Shown here: piece by piece, positions 11,639 through 24,578 of the stretch
Layout of the letters: each line of letters opens with the position of its first letter
Numbering within the stretch: the first letter of the stretch is position 1
The notes under the pieces: generated by a model
Database searches by the model: none
What the model was told of the DNA's origin: nothing
Seen by the model: the letters and a program-made list of their open reading frames with translations, nothing else
From: Cymodocea nodosa
Taxonomy: Eukaryota > Streptophyta > Magnoliopsida > Alismatales > Cymodoceaceae
NCBI GenBank assembly: GCA_036874045.1
Contig: JAZBRI010000008.1
Coordinates: 5,657,001-5,721,000 of the forward strand
Direction of reading: 5' to 3'
DNA: 64,000 bases
Translations under genes and position numbers: made by a program

Positions 11639-14236
11639 TTAAGAACATGACTGAAAAGTAGTAACAAATGGAATAAACATGTTAGTCCAAGTAAACTTTT
11701 TAGGCATATTTCTTCTTGCTATTAATTCTGTTTCAATGCAGTCTATTTTCCTTTTTAATTTGTAAACTTGTAGTATGTTATCAATACTAAATATAAGTGT
11801 ATTTCCATTAATGAAATGAAATGCAGAAAGAGATCCTTTTATGTTCCAAGATAATGTAGATGTTTCTATTTCTACATCTATTTCAATATATTTCTTTTCT
11901 CACTTCCATTCATTTAGGTCTTTTATAATCCATATTTGAAATTTCTTCAATTCATCCCACCATCTTATCAGACATAAAGTAGGATCATCATATTCAATAT
12001 ACCACATTCCTAATTGAATTTTATCATATTCTGTAGATGGTGGTTTAGCTATATCACTCGGTATAGGTAATATTTCTATAAAATCATCATAACTATCTAT
12101 GCTTACTATGCATAAATCAGATCTAAATGCAACTGATATATCTGTAACTAAATATATATATGCATCAAGTATGACATGCATGTTATTAATTAATACTTTC
12201 TGTCCTAGATATATCATAATATTTTCAGTCCAATATCTATTCAGAAAATTATACACACTTAAGCATAAATCTTCATCCCAATTTCTAGTTGGTCTCCAAT
12301 AATATAATTTTTCAAGAATGGTCGAATTTTTTTTAGAAAAGATTAAAGTTGACCTACAATTTTCAATTGGTACTTCATATCTATTAGGTCTTCCTATATT
12401 CCATTCTTCTCTTGTGATAGGATTTCTAACCAAAATATCAGGTAACAGAATTGCATACCTTGGTTTGGTTCTGTAAATAATTAATCCTTCATCCATCTCC
12501 ATAATATGATCTATTTCTTCTAATGTATTGGGTGGAATGTTAGGGTCGATAGGCTCACCAGAGGGGGGTGAATGGTGAAGGTGTGTAAGTTTTTAATTCT
12601 TTTAAGTTAGAATTGATTGATTCTACAAAACAGTGAGATGAGATGAATTAAATGTAAGTAAAGTAGTAAGAAGAAATTAACACATAGCAATTTTTAGGTG
12701 GTTCACCAACTTGGCTAGTCCACCCCCAAGATACACTTGGGCTTCACTAAGTAATCAAGTACTTACAACACTTGCTTTCAGGTATAAGTTCAATAACCAA
12801 CCTTTCTTTCTCGAGCTTTTAGGTTGAAGCTCTCAACCAATAATGAGTTTTCAAGTTGAAACTCACGAACCGACAGCTTTGAATTTTTCTATTAGAGTTT
12901 TGGCACACGGAGCTTTTCTGTAGTGAATCTTCAAGAGTATACTTGACTGTTTGCAGACTTGAGAGTGTATTTGGAATTATGTGTAGCTCACTGTACAATA
13001 TATGATCATTATCTCTATATGTTCTTCTCTTAAACTTCTCATATTTATACCAAAAGGTATAATAATCATATTTTTCTTCCAACGAATGTATTCTGTAGTA
13101 CTTGCTAAATAATCAGACCTAAATATGGTAAGTTACCAGTCTGTCTGATGTTTAGTAAGTAACCTTCCGATTTCCTTTGATTTTCGGATGGTTATAAGAA
13201 TAACTCACCAGTAAGTGTCTATTACTTACTGAAACTTCACTTACATCCTGTTGCCTGTGTCACGTGAGGTTTTTAAGTTGTTCACGTGAGGTGTCAAGTG
13301 TTCGGAGACTTTGTAGTTTTAACTTACCGAAAAACTCTTGACTTCTGGATAGTTAACTACAGTAACTCTTCGATTTTTCTTTTAAGCTTTCGACTGCTGT
13401 CTCTTTAATTCTACACGTGCGTAATAGGATAACTTAAGTTCTGGATGGTTATACCTGTAACTCACCGAAAATGTTAGATAGTTAGCTTTCTAACTCTTCG
13501 AAAAGTTCTTTAAGCTTCTGTCCTGGATTTCTACACGTGGTTAATTGAATGACTTAAGTTTCGGATAGTTATACCTGTAACTCACCGAAAATGTCGGATA
13601 GTTAGCTTTCTAACTCTCCGATTTTCCTTAAGCTTTCGGATAGATAACTCCTTAACCTTCTGATCATTCAATCAACTGTCTTTCACAACTCTCCGAAGGC
13701 TTTATGATTTCGGATAGTTAAACAAGGATTTCATCTAACTGTCCGATAGTGTTGCTGCTGCTTTAAATTAACTCTTCGGATACTTAAGTCTGTAACTCAC
13801 CGAAGATTAACTTTCTTCCAAATACATAAGCCTGGAACTGTCCAATTTTGTGTAGCTCTATAGTAGCACATTCTGGAATTAACTGTATCTTGTTTGTCTG
13901 TCTTCCGATCTTTTGCTGCACTGACTTATCTGTGAAATACAATATGTTTCCTCACATAGGTTTTTGCATTATCAAAATACTCAGGTCCTAACATGGAATT
14001 CTAGTAGTTTCGTCCATATTCAGATATTCATAACTGATTGAACTACGATTAAATGACTTCCATAAAAATCCATCTCTAATCTTAGTCATCTTTACAACTT
14101 GTAGTCCATGAAAATATTTTTCTCTTACATAGTCTTTGATTTCCTTTGACACACAACACAATCTGCATAGATCTTTAGCTAACAAGTTATTCAATACGTC
14201 CCTTAGTGCATCTAGTGGTAATTTCATAAATTCCAT
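11639..14236 (-). pseudogene. Captured F-box/FBA gene, copy 2, split by a solo LTR
   Basis: The N-terminal part (13999-14236) shows the clearest F-box in the window: LPLDALRDVL and LCRLCCVSKEIKD within the first 30 residues, followed by an FxGLQ block. The rest (11639-12532) holds the FBA-like part with TREEWNIGRPN, IEILPIPS and LIRWWDELKKFQIWI. A copia solo LTR (12538-13993) with 5-bp target duplications lies between them. The gene sits just downstream of a gag C-terminal fragment on the same strand. Besides the insertion it is broken in few places. Confidence 0.7.
12538..13993 (-). repeat. Solo LTR of a SIRE-like copia element
   Basis: The LTR of 1456 bp starts TGTTAGGGTCG and ends GGTCCTAACA. 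It is flanked by the 5-bp duplication TGGAA (12533-12537 and 13994-13998), and the flanks join into the uninterrupted F-box sequence seen in copy 3. It belongs to the same family as the LTRs of the copia element at 39945-47761. It is dense in TTCGGATAGTTA / TAACTNNNCGAA half-sites between 13320 and 13815, including head-to-head pairs at 13560-13589 and 13593-13622, and has CACGTG boxes at about 13261 and 13283. A solo LTR with an intact duplication indicates LTR-LTR recombination after insertion. Confidence 0.9.
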
Positions 14237-14448
14237 CTGTTGTGATTCTGTATGACATAAACAAATATTAACAAAGACAAAATCAACATAGCTACTTCAT
14301 ACCCTCGTGGAGTTAGGTCATAACTCAATAGATTAAGTTCGTTGAGTTAAGTAATAACTCTACGATACTACTAACTATAATTAAACTTCTTCTTTTTTTA
14401 TATTTTTCTACCTACTATATTATACATAGTTACTTCAGTTAAGATGTT

Positions 14449-14984
14449 TCATTAAACTACCCTCCCAAAAGAGGTATCAATTTCATTAACAGTTCTGTTA
14501 ATAGGGTTAGGTACTACTTGCATTAGCAATCCTCCAGTAGGTCTAACTTCTATTGATTCTTTCTGTCTAGAGGGTATATTTCTATTTATATTTTGATTTT
14601 GAATTGTAGCATTTCGAAATAAAAGATCTAGACGATTGTTTAATTGTTGAATTATCTTTTCTAACTTCTCTATTCTAGATCCTTGTTCAATTAATACTTC
14701 ATAACTTATATTTTTGTCATTTATATTTTTTCCTCCTTGGAAATTGTTGTTTCTCCAAGATAAATTTGGGTGATTTCTCCAATTAGGGTTATAAGAATTT
14801 CCAAAGTTATCTTTTTGGTTTCTACCATAAATAATATCTAAATCATTAACGTTTGCACTCTTTTCTGCTAGTTTTTGATTTAATGATAACTCTTCTATTT
14901 TCTTTGTTAATTCAGTTCATTTAACTTCAAGCATAGTGCTTGAATCTATTTAATGCATTCCCCTTGGCAATATTCTTTTATTTG
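14449..14984 (-). pseudogene. Athila-type gag, copy 2, C-terminal fragment
   Basis: This matches the C-terminal third of the gag at 24579-25766, with the same NPNWRNH-type block near 14785, the predicted coiled coil and the VNEID end. The N-terminal part is absent because the sequence changes at 14984 into the LTR of element C. F-box copy 2 follows about 210 bp downstream on the same strand, the same order and spacing as in the other copies. Confidence 0.65.
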
Positions 14985-17147
14985 TGTATGGATGAAACGT
15001 GTCATTAAAAGCACAAGTTTTACATTTATAATTTAACTGCAAACGCATAGTGACTATTGTATTAAGCAATGCAAGTACGGGTCATTTTCATAGGGAGTTT
15101 GTCTAAATAACTTTTATTAGATTAATTACTTGACTCATGTCATAATATAACTTAAAAACGTTTTATACATCCTACTCTTATCAAAACAAAAGTTAGCACT
15201 ATGATTGGTAATTATATTAAAAATTATACATATGTGGTTAACTAGTTAATTTAACTACTCGAAAACCACTTCCATACAATCTCATTCATAACTCTAAAAG
15301 AACTCTCGAAATTATAGAATTTTCATCCACTTATGGAAATCATTTCTTCCCAAAATACTCACTGAAAAATCATGTAAAAATATGATTTGGAAAGGATTTT
15401 AAAATATCTAAAAATCTAGCATAATTTTGAGACCTAATTCAAACCAAAGAATTATTAGTTACGAGTCTAACACAGATGTGCAACACATAGAGATCAAAAC
15501 ACAAATTACGTAACTTTACAAGAAAATTCATATCTACCAGAAATCTTTATGAAATGATGTGAAACAAAATCTCAATGCAAGTTAATTCGTCATCTCAAAA
15601 ATCCATTTTATAGATCATAAAAATACAATTTGTACTCTGAGAAATTGATGATCAAAGACACTCGAAAATAAACCAAAACCATTGGTAAGTAGACTCGAAA
15701 ATACATGAGATTGCTTCAAAAATTGTTCAAAACCGATATCTAAGCTGAGAGAATTGAAATAACAAAAATACCCAAACCCTGTACACAGTTCCCCTTGTTA
15801 CATAATCAACCATTTCATCAAACACCCTATTTACAGCCATGATATGCACATATAAACAAGATGAAAAACACGTTTAAACTAGAATCCATATCAAGATAAC
15901 ATCTGGAATTAATTATCTATATGAAAACTATACTGAAATGCAATGCAATAACATTCAAACAACACAAATGTATACAAATATAACATAAAAACATGAAACA
16001 CATACCTATGCATACATACACAACCTGAACATATTTTATGCATAGGGATCTCTCTCAAATCTCACTCATACCTTGAAGAACATCTCTTCCTCAGCAATGG
16101 ATTCGTGGTTGAATGAAACAACACTCTTCAGCCACGTTTTCCCAATGTCTCACCCTTTAGAATGTCACCTATAGCAAGAGCTTTCCACGGTTGCAAGAGC
16201 AAGAGAACTCAGCCTCCTTCCACTTCTCTTGGACGTCAAAACAGAGTTTCCAGCCCCTCCTTTGCTTTTGAAGATGCTCCTTAGAACCACCCAAATTCAC
16301 ACGTCAAACACCACTCCCACTTGCCGTCCAAGCTTCCTCCACCAAGGCAGCCAAAGCTACCACCCTTGGAATCCTTTGAGGACGTGAATCAAGATGGAGA
16401 AAGAAGGATATGATGCTGGTTTGAGTGGGGGAATGACACCCTTGAGTGTCCACCTTCAGCCACGAGGAGAGGAGTCCTTGGAGAAGAAAATTGTCGGCTG
16501 GAATGGAGAGCAATTGAGAAGAGATGCCTTGGACATGAGGCTTACTCCTCCTATTAATCTTGGTGTCTCTTGATCTTCCAAGATTGATCCAATAGCTGAG
16601 ATTTATCCCAGCCCCTTTTACCTTTTGATATACCATCCAAGGGCTGAGATTTAACCCTCTTATAATTCCTTGATGTCACCTATTTTCATCAATAAAAACT
16701 CATACACAAATTAAGATTATTCAATCACATGTAGAATTATATCATGAATAATTAAGACAATTATTATAGGTGCATCTATAACAATATTTCATTAAGATGA
16801 TGAAAGTACAATTTTATATTCTTATCATGCATCACTTTTATATCTTAATACTAAATCTTTGGAAAGCATAAGTGAAATTGTTAAGTGAAGAACATACATG
16901 CAACAAAATTGTGTTCCATGTAATTTATCCTAAATAACTAAGTGTCTACACATGGGCTATTAAACTTAACATTAATTCCATTAAAGGTAAATTTGTGCGT
17001 TATTTCATTTTTAATTCTTAAAAACATGCATAGCCTAAAAATATAACTTTCACGTAATTCAATATAAAAATCATATACTATGCACTTGGAATCCATAAAA
17101 TGCATGCTTTAACATATAATAAAATGCACAAATCTTAACTTTACACA
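14985..17147 (-). repeat. LTR of element C (3' LTR, minus strand)
   Basis: On the minus strand it begins TGTGTAAAG at 17147, directly after the purine tract AGGTATGGGGG (17148-17158), and runs to about 14985. Its end shares with the B LTR the block 'gcatagtgactattgtatta' followed by 'tgcaagtac' (15045-15085), so B and C are related. The middle (about 16100-16650) is less AT-rich than its surroundings. It interrupts gag copy 2. It has decayed and its partner LTR is not in the window. Confidence 0.6.
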
Positions 17148-19225
17148 CCCCCATACCTAGCCTTTACTAGTCCCTTAGCAAAGAACTAGATCAAAAAAGA
17201 AGTAAATAGCCTACATGAGAAACACTCCTAATGAAAGATCAATCAAAATCAACAAAACAAACAAATCTAACCTAAGCCACTTTCGTAGGGAGCACGACTG
17301 CATTTAGCATATGCAGTAAGTTGTTAAACCTCTAAGTCACCAAAGAGGCGGAGTTGTGTCTCTAGAGGGTTTGCAGAGGACATACCCACAAAGTCCAAAT
17401 CAAAATAAAATAAATAAAATGAAAGAAAAACACAACAAAATTGTGAAAATTCAATACATAAAACACATAAGAAAACAACTCACAAAAGAGAATTAAGACA
17501 AAAAGAAAGTAAAGAAGTGATCTACCAACCAAACGAAAGACTATTTGATTCATTATCACTATTAAGATCTTTGAGCATATGGTAGTGGCTCAACCTCACA
17601 TCATTCCCTCACTTGTTCCTTAGATTGAATAAACTCGCCTTAGATAATGAATAGGGAGTTACCCGTTCAAGAGAACCATCTGCCTTATACAAAAAGATTC
17701 ACACCCTCACTTCACACCAAAGAGAGATAAACCAAAGTACAAGCATGCAAAGGTGAATAAGAATAAGAATAAGTAAATGGATCCCTCCCTTCCATTCAAA
17801 GTTGTTGGGTAATGCTAACGACTAGTGAACAAAGGATTAGACACTAATATGCCATTACACACCATCACTCCGAAATTTTTATTGACATCCACTTCACTCT
17901 CACTTCCCAAGTGACTTTACATCCCCATTCTACCCAAATGGTGTTTCTATTCTCTTTCTTTTTTTTTTCTTTTCTTTTTTTTCACATATAAAAAGCTTGA
18001 CCATATAACAAAAATAACTCAAACTTGATAAATACGCCTTATTTCTCCACCACCTGACCCAAAATAACTCCATGGCATACTAAAGCTAATATCCTTGATA
18101 CTATTTTCAACACACCCTTCAAGATTTTAGTGAAAGTTTGGGATGTACCTAGGACATTTCTCACCTAGGGGTTATATAAAGAATGAACCCCTTGTTAAAA
18201 GTGGCACTCGGTTTAGTTTCACTCATAAAAAGATATAGGATGATAAAAGTAAGGCATTAATTCAAATCAACGGGAAAACTCAACCCATTTCACACCTAAT
18301 TTGAAATTTATCTCTTCTAAGGAACATAAACATTAGGCTTTGTATACAATTGGCTCTAGAGTCACTCCACTCAACAACAAATAGCTCATCCCATTGATCA
18401 AAATAGCAATTAATGAATTTACAATCTCTCAAGTTTGATTTTCAATCAAAAACAATAAACTACAAAGAAAAATGTAAAATCAACATAAATAACATAATAA
18501 CAATAAAAACACCAAGATTAACAAGAAATAACAAAACATGCAAATGCCTCCCCCCAATACCTAAACTTTACATGGTCCTCAATGTAAAAGAAATCATTTA
18601 GGCAACAAGGTAGGTGCATAAAGATGGTTACAAATAAAAATTAAACGAAAAACTACAAGCAAGAGATACTCCCCCATACCTAGCATGTTATTTATAAGCA
18701 TATGTAGTATTTCAAAAGACATTATTCCTTAAAACATATCATGGAAATTGAATAGCATGCTAAAAGAAATAATGCTCTATGTAAATTTTGAATTCATATG
18801 CATCATAAAGAAATAAGTTAGGGAATGCGTACCTTGCTTGATGATGAGATATACTACAAAATAACAAACACATCAAAACATTCAAGAGAAGGGAAAATAA
18901 AAATAACTGAATTAAAGATACAATAAAATGAGGATTTTTTTTTTTCTTTACTAAACCAAGCCTTGCAACTTACTAAGAAGATGATGAGGGATCAGACCCT
19001 CGAATCTTCCCCTGCACAGCATGCACATTGGTCATGTGAGGGTTTGGAACAGTGTTACTTGGAAGTTCCCCCCATACTCGCCCTCCATGTTGGGCATTCA
19101 GTCTCTCTAATTGAGCTTTTATATTTTTTATGGACTGATTATGATTCGTGAGAATCGACGTTGTTTCATAAAACTTGTTTGGGTTTTCTCAGCACTACAC
19201 TAGAAAAACTTGGATTTGCTACTTC
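17148..19225 (-). mobile_element. Element C internal region, 3' part (pol-less)
   Basis: On the minus strand this contains the end of a gypsy-type gag (18973-19165), then about 1.8 kb of noncoding DNA to the LTR. That noncoding part has two further purine-rich tracts (18545-18556 and 18665-18677), the first after an ATTGAGGACCATG motif typical of Athila-like elements. No protease, RT or integrase similarity is seen between gag and LTR, as in element B. It is cut off at 19226 by the LTR of element B copy 3. Confidence 0.5.
18973..19165 (-). pseudogene. Gypsy-type gag C-terminus, element C
   Basis: On the minus strand about 65 residues are readable, including an SIKNIKAQLERLN helix and then GELPSNTVPNP followed by VHAVQGK. 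This pattern matches the C-terminus of Athila/Tat Gag, where a helix is followed by G-x-LPSNT-x-NP and an 'INAITLRSGK'-like block. The fragment ends in the Ser-rich DPSSSS. Only this end of gag remains. Confidence 0.6.
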
Positions 19226-21490
19226 TGATTTTACTTAGTTAATTTATCTTTATGCCTATTCTCTCTTTTAGAAGTAAACAAACAACCTTTAATACAATTT
19301 AGATATTAATTCCAATTTGTACTTTAACTACAAATGCATAGTGTCTATTGTATTAGTGTGCAAGTACAGGTCGATCCCACAAGGAATTGCTGACAAACTT
19401 GAGAACTGTTCGTTTGTTAAAAATCAAATTTATATATTCAATAAGCTCTCCGTTGAATTACAGCTAACTCAACGGACTAAGTTCGTTGAGTTATGGATAA
19501 CTCAACGGACTAACCTCGTGGACTTAAGTTAACTCCACGAGCCTGCCTTTTCTTTTTAATACTGCTATTTATAGAGGAATTCGGCCAACCATTGGGCGAT
19601 TCCACAGATTGTAAATAACATCAATTAAGCTCTTTAATGTTAGTTAACATTGGATTTATCATTGAGCAATACTAACATTCAGATAATTCAAACAGTAACC
19701 ATTAAAATCTTTAAGTCTTTTGAATGAGCCAATTTCACTAAACTGTAAAACTAAAATAAACATAAAACAATCACAACACTGACATAGATAACATTAATCA
19801 CGATACAACACAAACAATACAGCACTCAAATACAACATACAAACATAGATAAATTGTTTTTCGTATTTTTGTTTTAATATGAACATGGAAATGGGCGATA
19901 GGTGAAATGTAAAGTAATCTCACTTGATAGTAAATACTTCTAACACTACTTGCAACGCAATTACACCACTGAAAATTAAACCACTTACAATCCTGTCTCC
20001 TCTCCCTATAGAATCGCGAGTCCAGAATTGCAAGATGATCTCCTCTTTAGCATACAGGCATCAACCCGAAGCCAAGGCTAAAAGCTTTACGATCTCCTAA
20101 AATATAAGTCGACGCTTGGTGAAAATGGCTTCCCTTCCCGTGACGCGATCACTCCTCACAGTGGTTGTCAAGCACTATGTTTGGCTCGAAATCGACTCGA
20201 CATCAGGCAAGTATCCTCACAGACCTCCGATGGTTGGTGATTATGGTGGTGGTAACGATGGTTGGTGTGATACTTCGGAGAATCGCCGATACTGTCTGCA
20301 GAAAGCTCGGTGCTCCTCCTCTGTATGCATTGGCCGTCCATCGATCACACACTTCTTTTTTTTCTTTTTTTCTTTTATATTTCTTCAGTAGTAACTGCTT
20401 CTGCTTGAATGATCGGTTGGATTTCCTTCATTCATATCAACGGCGATGATTTCTTTTCCCTGCGTGATACGTGCAAACGTGGTTTTTCCTTCCAACTGTC
20501 CTGTTTCTGCAACCGCTACAGTGGCATATTAGAAAATATATAGTCCGTGGAGTTACAAATAACTCAACGGACTTTCTTCGTTGATTTAACTATAAAACAC
20601 GTGCATAAATTTAACTATCTGATGCTCAGGTGCATTTCGGATACTTACAAATTTAACTATCAAATGCTCAGATGCATTTCGGATACTTACAAATAACTCA
20701 CCAATATATAACTTAAGTAAATCTACTAGATCTCAACACGTGTCAGCAGCAGTTTAATCATAAAATAAGATTTCAGAGAGTTACAGGTCTAACTACCCAA
20801 TGCTCAGATGCATTTTGGATAGTTACAGCTAACTCACTAATTCAGTAATAAACAAATGTTTTTATAATAAGAATTTTACCACGTGCAAAATAACAACTTA
20901 AGTTTATAACGCTAACCTAACGCGTTGCCTTAGTGTTCAATATGGCAACTCAACGCGTTTAGTTATGTTAACTTAACAAGTTTGTCTCTTCTTTTACTCA
21001 TTAACTTAACGAGTTATCAAAACGTGCACTGTTCATGATACAGAAGATATAACTTTAAAACATATCATGCTTTTCAATAAAAACACACGTTAACTTAATG
21101 TTTAGCTAAATGAGAAATTAATGCAACGAAAGGACTAGCTATTAACTTCAGGAAACTTTCAAAACATAACTGCTCGGCAATTTAAACATAACTATCTGAT
21201 ACATATTTGGTCTGTTAAACATAACTGTCCGAATTTGTTCAGTATGTTAAACATAAATGTCCGAAATATCAGAAAATTCGGATACTTAAGAATTTCACAG
21301 CCTACAACTTACCGACAGTTCATAAATGTACTAAATTAACATTAATTCCCCCAAATTAAGCAGATTCTTCAATTAAAGCATATAACAGTGCAATTATAAC
21401 ATAATGACTTAATTCATATATGATAAGCTAAATATTGTGCAATTAACCATCATTTAACCATTAATAATATGCACTTTTTCATTCTAAACA
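19226..21490 (-). repeat. B-type LTR of copy 3
   Basis: On the minus strand it starts TGTTTAGAATG at 21490 after the purine tract GGTATGGGGGAAG, and ends near 19226. It has half-sites such as CGTTGAGTTA and CGGATAG variants, a GC-richer block (20041-20480) that is conserved in all three large B LTRs, and near its end the 'gtgggatcgacctgtacttgcac' block (about 19362-19384). The inverted partner is 28211-29820; the parallel copy is 33948-35700. Confidence 0.75.
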
Positions 21491-21503
21491 CTTCCCCCAT
21501 ACC
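21491..21503 (-). promoter_or_regulatory. Outer polypurine tract, element B copy 3
   Basis: Minus-strand AGGTATGGGGGAAG lies directly before the LTR start TGTTTAG. The equivalent tract in copy 4 is at 35701-35713, and in element C at 17148-17158. By position it is the plus-strand primer for reverse transcription. Confidence 0.65.
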
Positions 21504-23250
21504 TAATTTTTGCTAAGGGATCTAATTAATTGGTCTTTAAAAGTGCTAGAATTAATTCTTCCCCTTTTGTTTTTCTTCTGTTTAGCATAAAAATATATTC
21601 TATATGTTTCAGTAATCAACCTGCAAATATACTTAGAATATATGTAAATTACATACCAAGTATATCATCATCATATAGGTGTTAATTATATTATCATTTG
21701 TTCTTTTCATCATCTATCATCCTGAATTTTCCAAAAAGATTTCTAGAAGAAATTTGAACAACATATGAATCAAAATACAATCTAATTCAATATGATTAAG
21801 ACAAGTAGAATAAAGAATTGTATCTCCATTAAACAACTTCAAAAGTTAATTATAGATTCATATTTCAGCAATTCTAGATAACAGAAAATATACTCGATTC
21901 ATAAGATATCTGTATTTCACAAAACACTTGTATCTTTTCAGAACAGTATATGTATTTTTTTTTTTTCTTTTTTTTTTTCCGTACTTTAAAAGTTAATTTG
22001 ACAAGCTTGAATCATACAAGAGCTTTCTAATGTACCCATGTAACGAGCTTTCAGTCAACAATCCCAGATCTGATCAGGATCTTAGGTTGTTAGATTTTAA
22101 GAGTCCTTTTTTAGGTCAACAATCCTTACATACATATCTGCTCAAGTACAAAATGCTCGTGATTAAACAAGTCAACAAACTCTCAATTTTTATTTTTTTA
22201 TTTTTTATTTTATTTTTTCAATCAAAACTACAAATATAAAACAAAACATTAATCACATACTATATATGTATGTATTTCATTAATACAGATGTAGTAAAAC
22301 ACTAATCTCATATAGTTCTACGTCTATCATTTGCTGAAAATATGAATCCATCTCAATAAGCTCATACTTTTTCTGTAGTTTAATAAGATCTACACAAATT
22401 ATTCTACAAGTTCAATCAGTCAAATTAGATGTATCTTTAATCATATGTGTTTCATTTAATCTAGAATTCACATCTCAGCTCTTTTAGGACTTCAGATAAT
22501 TTACTAATTTTTCATTAAGCATTCTGATTTCATTTTAAAATCGTGAAACTGTTAAACTCATGAAATTTAGAAAAAAAAACATAAGATACTATATCTAGAT
22601 TTACATAAATAATAAATTCTATAGCATCTTATATAGCCTTCTAAATATAGCATTCAAGCAGTTTATAAAAAAATTACAATCTCAATTATCGGATAGTTAC
22701 AACAAGTTCATAAAAATTTTCAATTTCCTCAAAACTTTGTAGTACTATTTTAATTTCTTTAATTAACAAACTTACATGGCTGTTACTTTAATTACCTCCC
22801 CCCCATACCTACATTTTGCATTGTCCTCAATGTAAAGAGTTTGACAATAAGTACAGTAATTGTAGCAGGCATGAATAAAGTTTTATTTGATTTAAAATTC
22901 AGGATAAGTAATTGGTTACATACCTTGTTCCATTTGTATCTCCTTCTGCATATTCTGATTTTTTTTTTATTCTGAAAAACTTTTCATTCATAGATAAAAG
23001 CAAAATATAAAATAAAATAACATTTAACAGATATTACTAAATAAGTGTCTTATGTGGAAACCAGGCTCTTATGCCTTTGGTGGCTCACAAGTAAGCCAGT
23101 TGATTTCCCAAAATAGATACCAACAAACTAGATTGATATTTTGTTTGTTTTTTTTTTTTTTTATAAAATGAACATGAAAACTTCAAAATTCCTTCTTTTT
23201 TTCTAAAAATAAATGCAGAATACACAACGTTAAACACACAAAATCACAGC
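21504..23250 (-). other. 3' noncoding region of element B copy 3
   Basis: There is no gene here. It contains an inner purine tract, GGTATGGGGGGGAGGTAA on the minus strand (about 22798-22815), that follows a TTGAGGACAATG motif. It also has T-rich runs near 21955-21980 and 23140-23160. The region is collinear with 35714-37640 of copy 4, and its left part is collinear with copy 2. The distance between inner and outer purine tracts is about 1.3 kb in copies 3 and 4. Confidence 0.65.
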
Positions 23251-24390
23251 TTAAGAACATGATTTAAAAGTAGAAACAAATGGAATAAATGTATCACTCC
23301 AAGCAAACTTTTTAGGCATAGTTCTTCTTGCTATTAATTCTGTTTTAATGCAGTTCTTGTTCCTTCTTAATTTGTAAACATGCAATATATTATAAATTCC
23401 AAATACGAGTGTATTACCATTAATGATATGTAATGTAGAAAGGGATCCTTTTTGGTTCCAAGGTAATGTAGCAGTTTCTATTTCTACATCTATTTCAATA
23501 TACTCCTCTTCCCACTTCCATTCATTCATGTTTTCCATAATCCATATTTGAAATTTCATCAATTCATCCCACCATCTTACTAAACATAAAGTAGGATCAT
23601 CTTCTTCATTATACCACATTCCTATTTGAATTTCATTAAATTCTGCAGATGGTGGTTTAGCTATTTCACTCGGTATAGGTAAAATTTCTATATAATCATC
23701 ATAACTGTCTATGCTCACTATGTATAAATCAGATCTATATGCTATTGATATCTCTATGACTAAATATATATATCCATCAAGTATGACATGTGTTTGGTTA
23801 ATTAATGATTTCTATCCTAGATATATTATAATGTTTTCATTCCAAGATCTGTTTAGAAAATTATACACACTTAAGCGTAAATCTTCACCCCAATTTCCTG
23901 TAGGTCTCCAATAATATAATTTTTCAGGAATTGCAGAATTTTTATCAGAAAATATTAAAGCTGACCCACAATTTACAGTTGGTGCTTCAAATCTATTAGG
24001 TCTTCCTATATTCCATTCTTCTCCTATTATATGATTTCTTATCAAAATATCTGGTAATAATAAACTTGCATACCTTGGTCTCATCTTGTATATGATTAAT
24101 CCTTCATCTATCCCCATAATATGATTTATTCCTTCTAATGCATTAGGTGGAATTCCAGTAGTTTCTTCCATAGTCAGATATTCATGGGTATTTGAACTAC
24201 GATTAAATGACCTCCATATGAATCTTTCTCTAATCTTAGTCATTTTTGCAGCTTGTAGTCCCTAAAAATATTTTTCTTCAATAAAGTCTTTAATTTCCTT
24301 TGATACACAACACAGCCTACACAGATCTTTAGTTGACAAGTTACTTAATACTTCTCTTAGTGCATCCAACGGTAATTGCATCAATTCCAT
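23251..24390 (-). pseudogene. Captured F-box/FBA gene, copy 3
   Basis: The region is 1140 bp, the length of a 379-residue protein without introns. The F-box lies at the N-terminus (LPLDALREVL, LCRLCCVSKEIKDF). It is followed by MTKIRERFIWRSFNRSS, then FBA-like landmarks: GIDEGLIIYK, EEWNIGRPNRFEAP, EKLYYWRPTGNWGED, YIEILPIPSEIAKPP and LVRWWDELMKFQIWI. The C-terminus (SDTFIPFV) is the same in the other copies. F-box proteins are substrate receptors of SCF ubiquitin ligases; the target here is unknown. It lies 190 bp downstream of gag on the same strand, where an autonomous element would have pol. It is broken in only a few places. An origin as a retro-transcribed host F-box gene is inference from the missing introns and the plant family. 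Confidence 0.75.
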
Positions 24391-24578
24391 TTATCGATTC
24401 TGTATAACATAAACAAAAATTTAGTAGAGACAAAAATTAACCTAACTACTGCACACCCTTATGGAGTTAAGGCATAACTCAACGGACTAAGTTCGTTGAG
24501 TTAAAAATTAACTCTGCGATACTATTAACTAAAAATAAAACATATATACATACAGATAGTTGCTTCAGATATGTTGCT

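Noticed and set aside
13320-13815. Regularly repeated short motifs considered as a CRISPR-like array
   Set aside because: Spacing is irregular, units are 12 bp in both orientations and the context is a plant LTR.
16304-16636. 110-codon minus-strand open frame
   Set aside because: It lies within the LTR of element C in a GC-richer part, has low-complexity composition and matches no family. A chance frame.
20165-20449. A second plus-strand open frame overlapping 20116-20391
   Set aside because: It overlaps the better conserved frame in another phase within the same LTR block; no independent support.
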